Positions 61,547-64,000 of a DNA stretch of 64,000 bases are shown here, piece after piece (positions within the stretch are counted from its first letter, which is position 1; each line of letters starts with the position of its first letter). Position numbers and translations under genes: made by a program. Under the pieces are notes generated by a model. The model saw nothing but the letters and a program-made list of their open reading frames with translations. It was not told where the DNA came from and ran no database searches. This DNA is from Aquabacterium sp. J223 (GTDB taxonomy: Bacteria; Pseudomonadota; Gammaproteobacteria; Burkholderiales; Burkholderiaceae_C). Location: assembly GCF_024666615.1 (NCBI RefSeq), contig NZ_CP088297.1:4592068-4656067 (forward strand). The letters run 5' to 3'.

Positions 61547-63709
61547 ATGTCCGCCAGCCTCCTGAGCCGCCCTGCCGACGCCCGCCGTGCGCGCGCCTGG
61601 CGCGACGCGCTCGAACTGCTGGCGTCGATGCGCTTCGCCATCGCGCTGCTCACCGTCATCTGCATCGCCTCGGTGATCGGCACCGTGGTGCAGCAGCAGC
61701 AGCCCACCGCCAACTACGTCAACCAGTTCGGTCCCTTCTGGGCCGAGCTGTTCGGCCGGGTCGGGCTGTACACCGTCTACAGCACCTGGTGGTTCCTGCT
61801 GATCCTGGCCTTCCTGGTCGCCTCGACCAGCCTGTGCATCGCGCGCAACGCGCCGAAGATCGCCGCCGACCTGCGCTCGACCAAGGAACGCCTGCGCGAG
61901 CAGGCGCTGCAGGCCTTCCACCACAAGGCGCAGGGCCGGCTGGCCGAAGACCGCGACAGCGCCTTCCAGCGCGTGAGCACGCTGCTGCAGTCCGCCGGCT
62001 GGCGCCCCAGGGTGCATCAGCGCCCGCACGGCGTGATGATCGCGGCGCGCAAGGGCGCGGCCAACAAGGTGGGCTACCTCGCCGCCCATTCGGCCATCGT
62101 GCTGATCTGCCTGGGCGGCCTGGTCGATGGCGACCTGGTGGTGCGCGCGCAGATGTGGTGGCAGGACAAGAGCGTCTTCACCGGCGGTGGCCTGCTGCGC
62201 GACGTGCCGGCCCAGCACCGCCTGGGCGCCGACAACCCGACCTTCCGCGCCAACCTGCTGGTGCCCGAGGGCGCGCGTGCCGGGGTGGCGGTGATCAACC
62301 AGCCGCGCGGGGTGGTGCTGCAGGAGCTGCCCTTCGACATCGAGCTGACGAAGTTCATCGTCGAGTACTCACGACACGGGCATGCCCAAGCTGTTCGCCA
62401 GCCAGGTCGTCATCCACGACCGCGAGACCGGCGAGCGCAAGGCGGCCACCGTGAAGGTCAACGAGCCGGCCTTCCACCGCGGCATCGCCATCTACCAGAG
62501 CAGCTTCGACGACGGCGGCTCCAGCGTCACCCTGCGGGCGCTGCCGCTGAACGGCGCCGGCGCGCCGTTCGAGGTCAAGGGCACCGTGGGCGGCAGCACC
62601 GAGCCGGAAGGCGGGCGCCGACCAGACGCTGACGCTCGAATTCAGCGGCCTGCGTGTCATCAACGTGGAGAACCTCGGCGGCAGCGGCGCCGGCGCCCCG
62701 GGCTCGACCGACGTGCGCCGGGTCGACTCTGGCCAGCGCGCTGGGCGATCACCTCGGCTCGGGCGCCAAGTCGAACAAGCCGAAGACGCTGCGCAACGTC
62801 GGCCCGTCGGTGAACTACAAGCTGCGCGACGCCGCCGGCCAGGCGCGCGAATTCCACAACTTCATGCTGCCGGTGGAGGTGGACGGCCAGCGCGCCCTCT
62901 TCGCCGGCGTGCGCGACAGCCCCGACCAGAGCTTCCGCTACCTGCGCATCCCGGCCGATTTTTGCGACACCGGCGCGCTCGGACGGCTGACGGCGGCTGC
63001 GCCACTGCCCTGGCCGACGGCGCCCTGCGCGACCAGGCGGTGCAGCGCTACGTGCGCCGTGCGGCGCCCGCCGACCGGCCGGAGATGGCCGAGCAGCTGC
63101 GCGCCACCGCCGACGGCGCGCTGGCGCTGTTCGCCAGCGCCGTGCCGACCGGCGACGGGGCGACCCAGCCGCGTGGGGGGCTGCAGGCGCTGGCCGACTT
63201 CCTCAAAGCACCGTGCCCGAGGCCGAACGCAGCCGCATCTCCGAGGAATGCTGCTGCGGGTGCTCAGCAGGCAACCTGCTCGAACTGGCGCAACTGTCGC
63301 GCGACCGACGCTGGCCTGCCGCCGCTGCCCGCCGACAGGGCCGCGGGCCTTCATGACGCAGTCAGTGATCTCGCTGTCCGACGGCTTCCACTACCCAGCG
63401 CCGCTGCTGCTGTCGCTGACCGGCTTCGACCAGGTGCGGGCCAGCGTCTTCCAGGTCGCGCGCGCGCGGGCCAAGACCCTGGTCTACCTGGGCGCGGTGC
63501 TGCTCATCATCGGCGTCTTCGCGATGCTGTATGTGCGGGAACGCCGGCTGTGGGTCTGGCTCGAAGACGGTCATGGCGGCGGCAACCGCGCGCCACCAGT
63601 AACGCTGTCGAGCCCCCGCCGCACCGGGGACACCGACCGCGAGTTCGAGCGGCTGCAGCGAACGGTGCTGGGCACCGCCGCCACGCCGACGCCCGCGCCG
63701 GCCGCCTGA
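61547..63709 (+). CDS. resB: Cytochrome c biogenesis protein ResB (many frameshifts)
   Basis: System II haem-delivery component, an inner-membrane protein of about 720 residues. The first 270 codons are intact: LELLASMRFAIALLTVICIASVIGTVVQQ (TM1), LYTVYSTWWFLLILAFLVASTSLCIARN, and KVGYLAAHSAIVLICLGG. After that the frame breaks repeatedly: an extra C at about 62370 (EYYDTGMPKLFASQV restored), near 62611-62616, an extra T near 62727, around 62950-63005, and several between 63200 and 63350. The end, FHYPAPLLLSLTGFDQVRASVFQVARA and LVYLGAVLLIIGVFAML, is clear. The error density suggests poor sequence near a contig end. It acts with ccsB, which follows. Confidence 0.88.
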
Positions 63710-63720
63710 CGAGGCCCCCG

Positions 63721-64000
63721 ATGACCCTGCTCTCCACCCCTCCCCCACGCCGACCGACGGCCGGACGCTGCCGCTGCGCCCGGCGGCCCGCTCGCCGGCC
63801 ACACACGCTACGACTGGCTCTACGCGCTGCTGGTGGTGGTCGGCGCCGGTTCTCCCTTCGCGCGCTACGGCGCCGCGATGGACGGCTACGAAGAAGGGCA
63901 TCCTCGCCGGTGCGGTGCCGGTGCTGATCGGCCTGGGCTGGTTCTCGGGGCCGCTGCGCACGCTTTGTCGCTGGCGGTCGGCGCGGCCAGCCTGCTGGCC
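63721..64000 (+). CDS. ccsB: Cytochrome c biogenesis protein CcsB/ResC, N-terminal part (frameshifted, partial)
   Basis: Start of the haem-exporting system II partner of ResB. From ATG 63721 the frame reads a plausible start (MTLLSTPP) and then breaks. In another frame TRYDWLYALLVVVGA is visible, followed by ARYGAAMDGYE and, later, GAVPVLIGLGWFSGPLRT and SLAVGAASLLA, as expected for the first membrane helices. At least three indels occur in 280 bases, and the gene runs off the window. It begins 11 bases after the resB stop. Confidence 0.75.

Overview
The window is very GC-rich bacterial chromosomal DNA, almost fully coding. Protein sequences and gene order point to a betaproteobacterium of the order Burkholderiales, probably the Rubrivivax/Leptothrix/Ideonella side; this placement is inferred from family resemblance and synteny (pilB-pilC-pilD-coaE-zapD-yacG, rplU-rpmA-obgE-proB, hemA-prfA-prmC, engB/cytochrome c4/resB/ccsB), not from a search. 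No CRISPR array, rRNA operon, insertion sequence or prophage was seen. Two tRNA genes are present, Met(CAT) and Pro(CGG).

Layout. 1-5.5 kb: end of ffh, a DUF2726 protein, ftsY, tRNA-Met, an MFS transporter, crcB, and a GAF protein paired with a receiver-domain protein. 5.5-11.7 kb: a minus-strand run of envelope genes (TPR protein, HupE/UreJ-type membrane protein with an EF-hand, DUF4331 protein, lipoprotein, S1C protease, barrel-like protein). 11.8-18.6 kb: MXKDX-repeat protein, DUF4198-like protein, DHA2 exporter, thioredoxin-like protein, miaB, a PAS-GGDEF diguanylate cyclase. 18.7-27.4 kb: bioA-bioD-bioF, divergent hemA-prfA-prmC, a CGFS glutaredoxin, ubiX. 27.4-34.9 kb: lytic transglycosylase, proS, rppH, proB, obgE, rpmA, rplU, ispB, tRNA-Pro. 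35-41.2 kb: type IV pilus assembly genes and the coaE-zapD-yacG tail. 41.2-46.3 kb: DUF2243 protein, a membrane-anchored S1C protease, moxR-DUF58-VWA. 46.3-56.0 kb: the most unusual part, a lower-GC insert with a LuxR-type regulator, a NarL-type response regulator, a hybrid histidine kinase and a roughly 2075-residue protein joining a cholesterol-oxidase-like GMC oxidoreductase, an alpha/beta hydrolase with a Cys nucleophile and a PhoD-like phosphatase. 56.2-58.4 kb: groESL under a sigma-32 promoter plus CIRCE. 58.5-64 kb: DUF1631-like protein, engB, a diheme cytochrome c, and resB-ccsB for system II cytochrome c maturation.

Sequence quality matters here. At least ten genes are interrupted by single-base frameshifts, nearly all in runs of four to six C or G, and the last 1.7 kb (resB/ccsB) holds many more. 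Most are essential or conserved genes (ftsY, ispB, bioD), so the simplest reading is uncorrected homopolymer errors in a draft assembly, worsening at a contig end, rather than real pseudogenes. Such genes are given here as one reconstructed CDS with the shift position stated.
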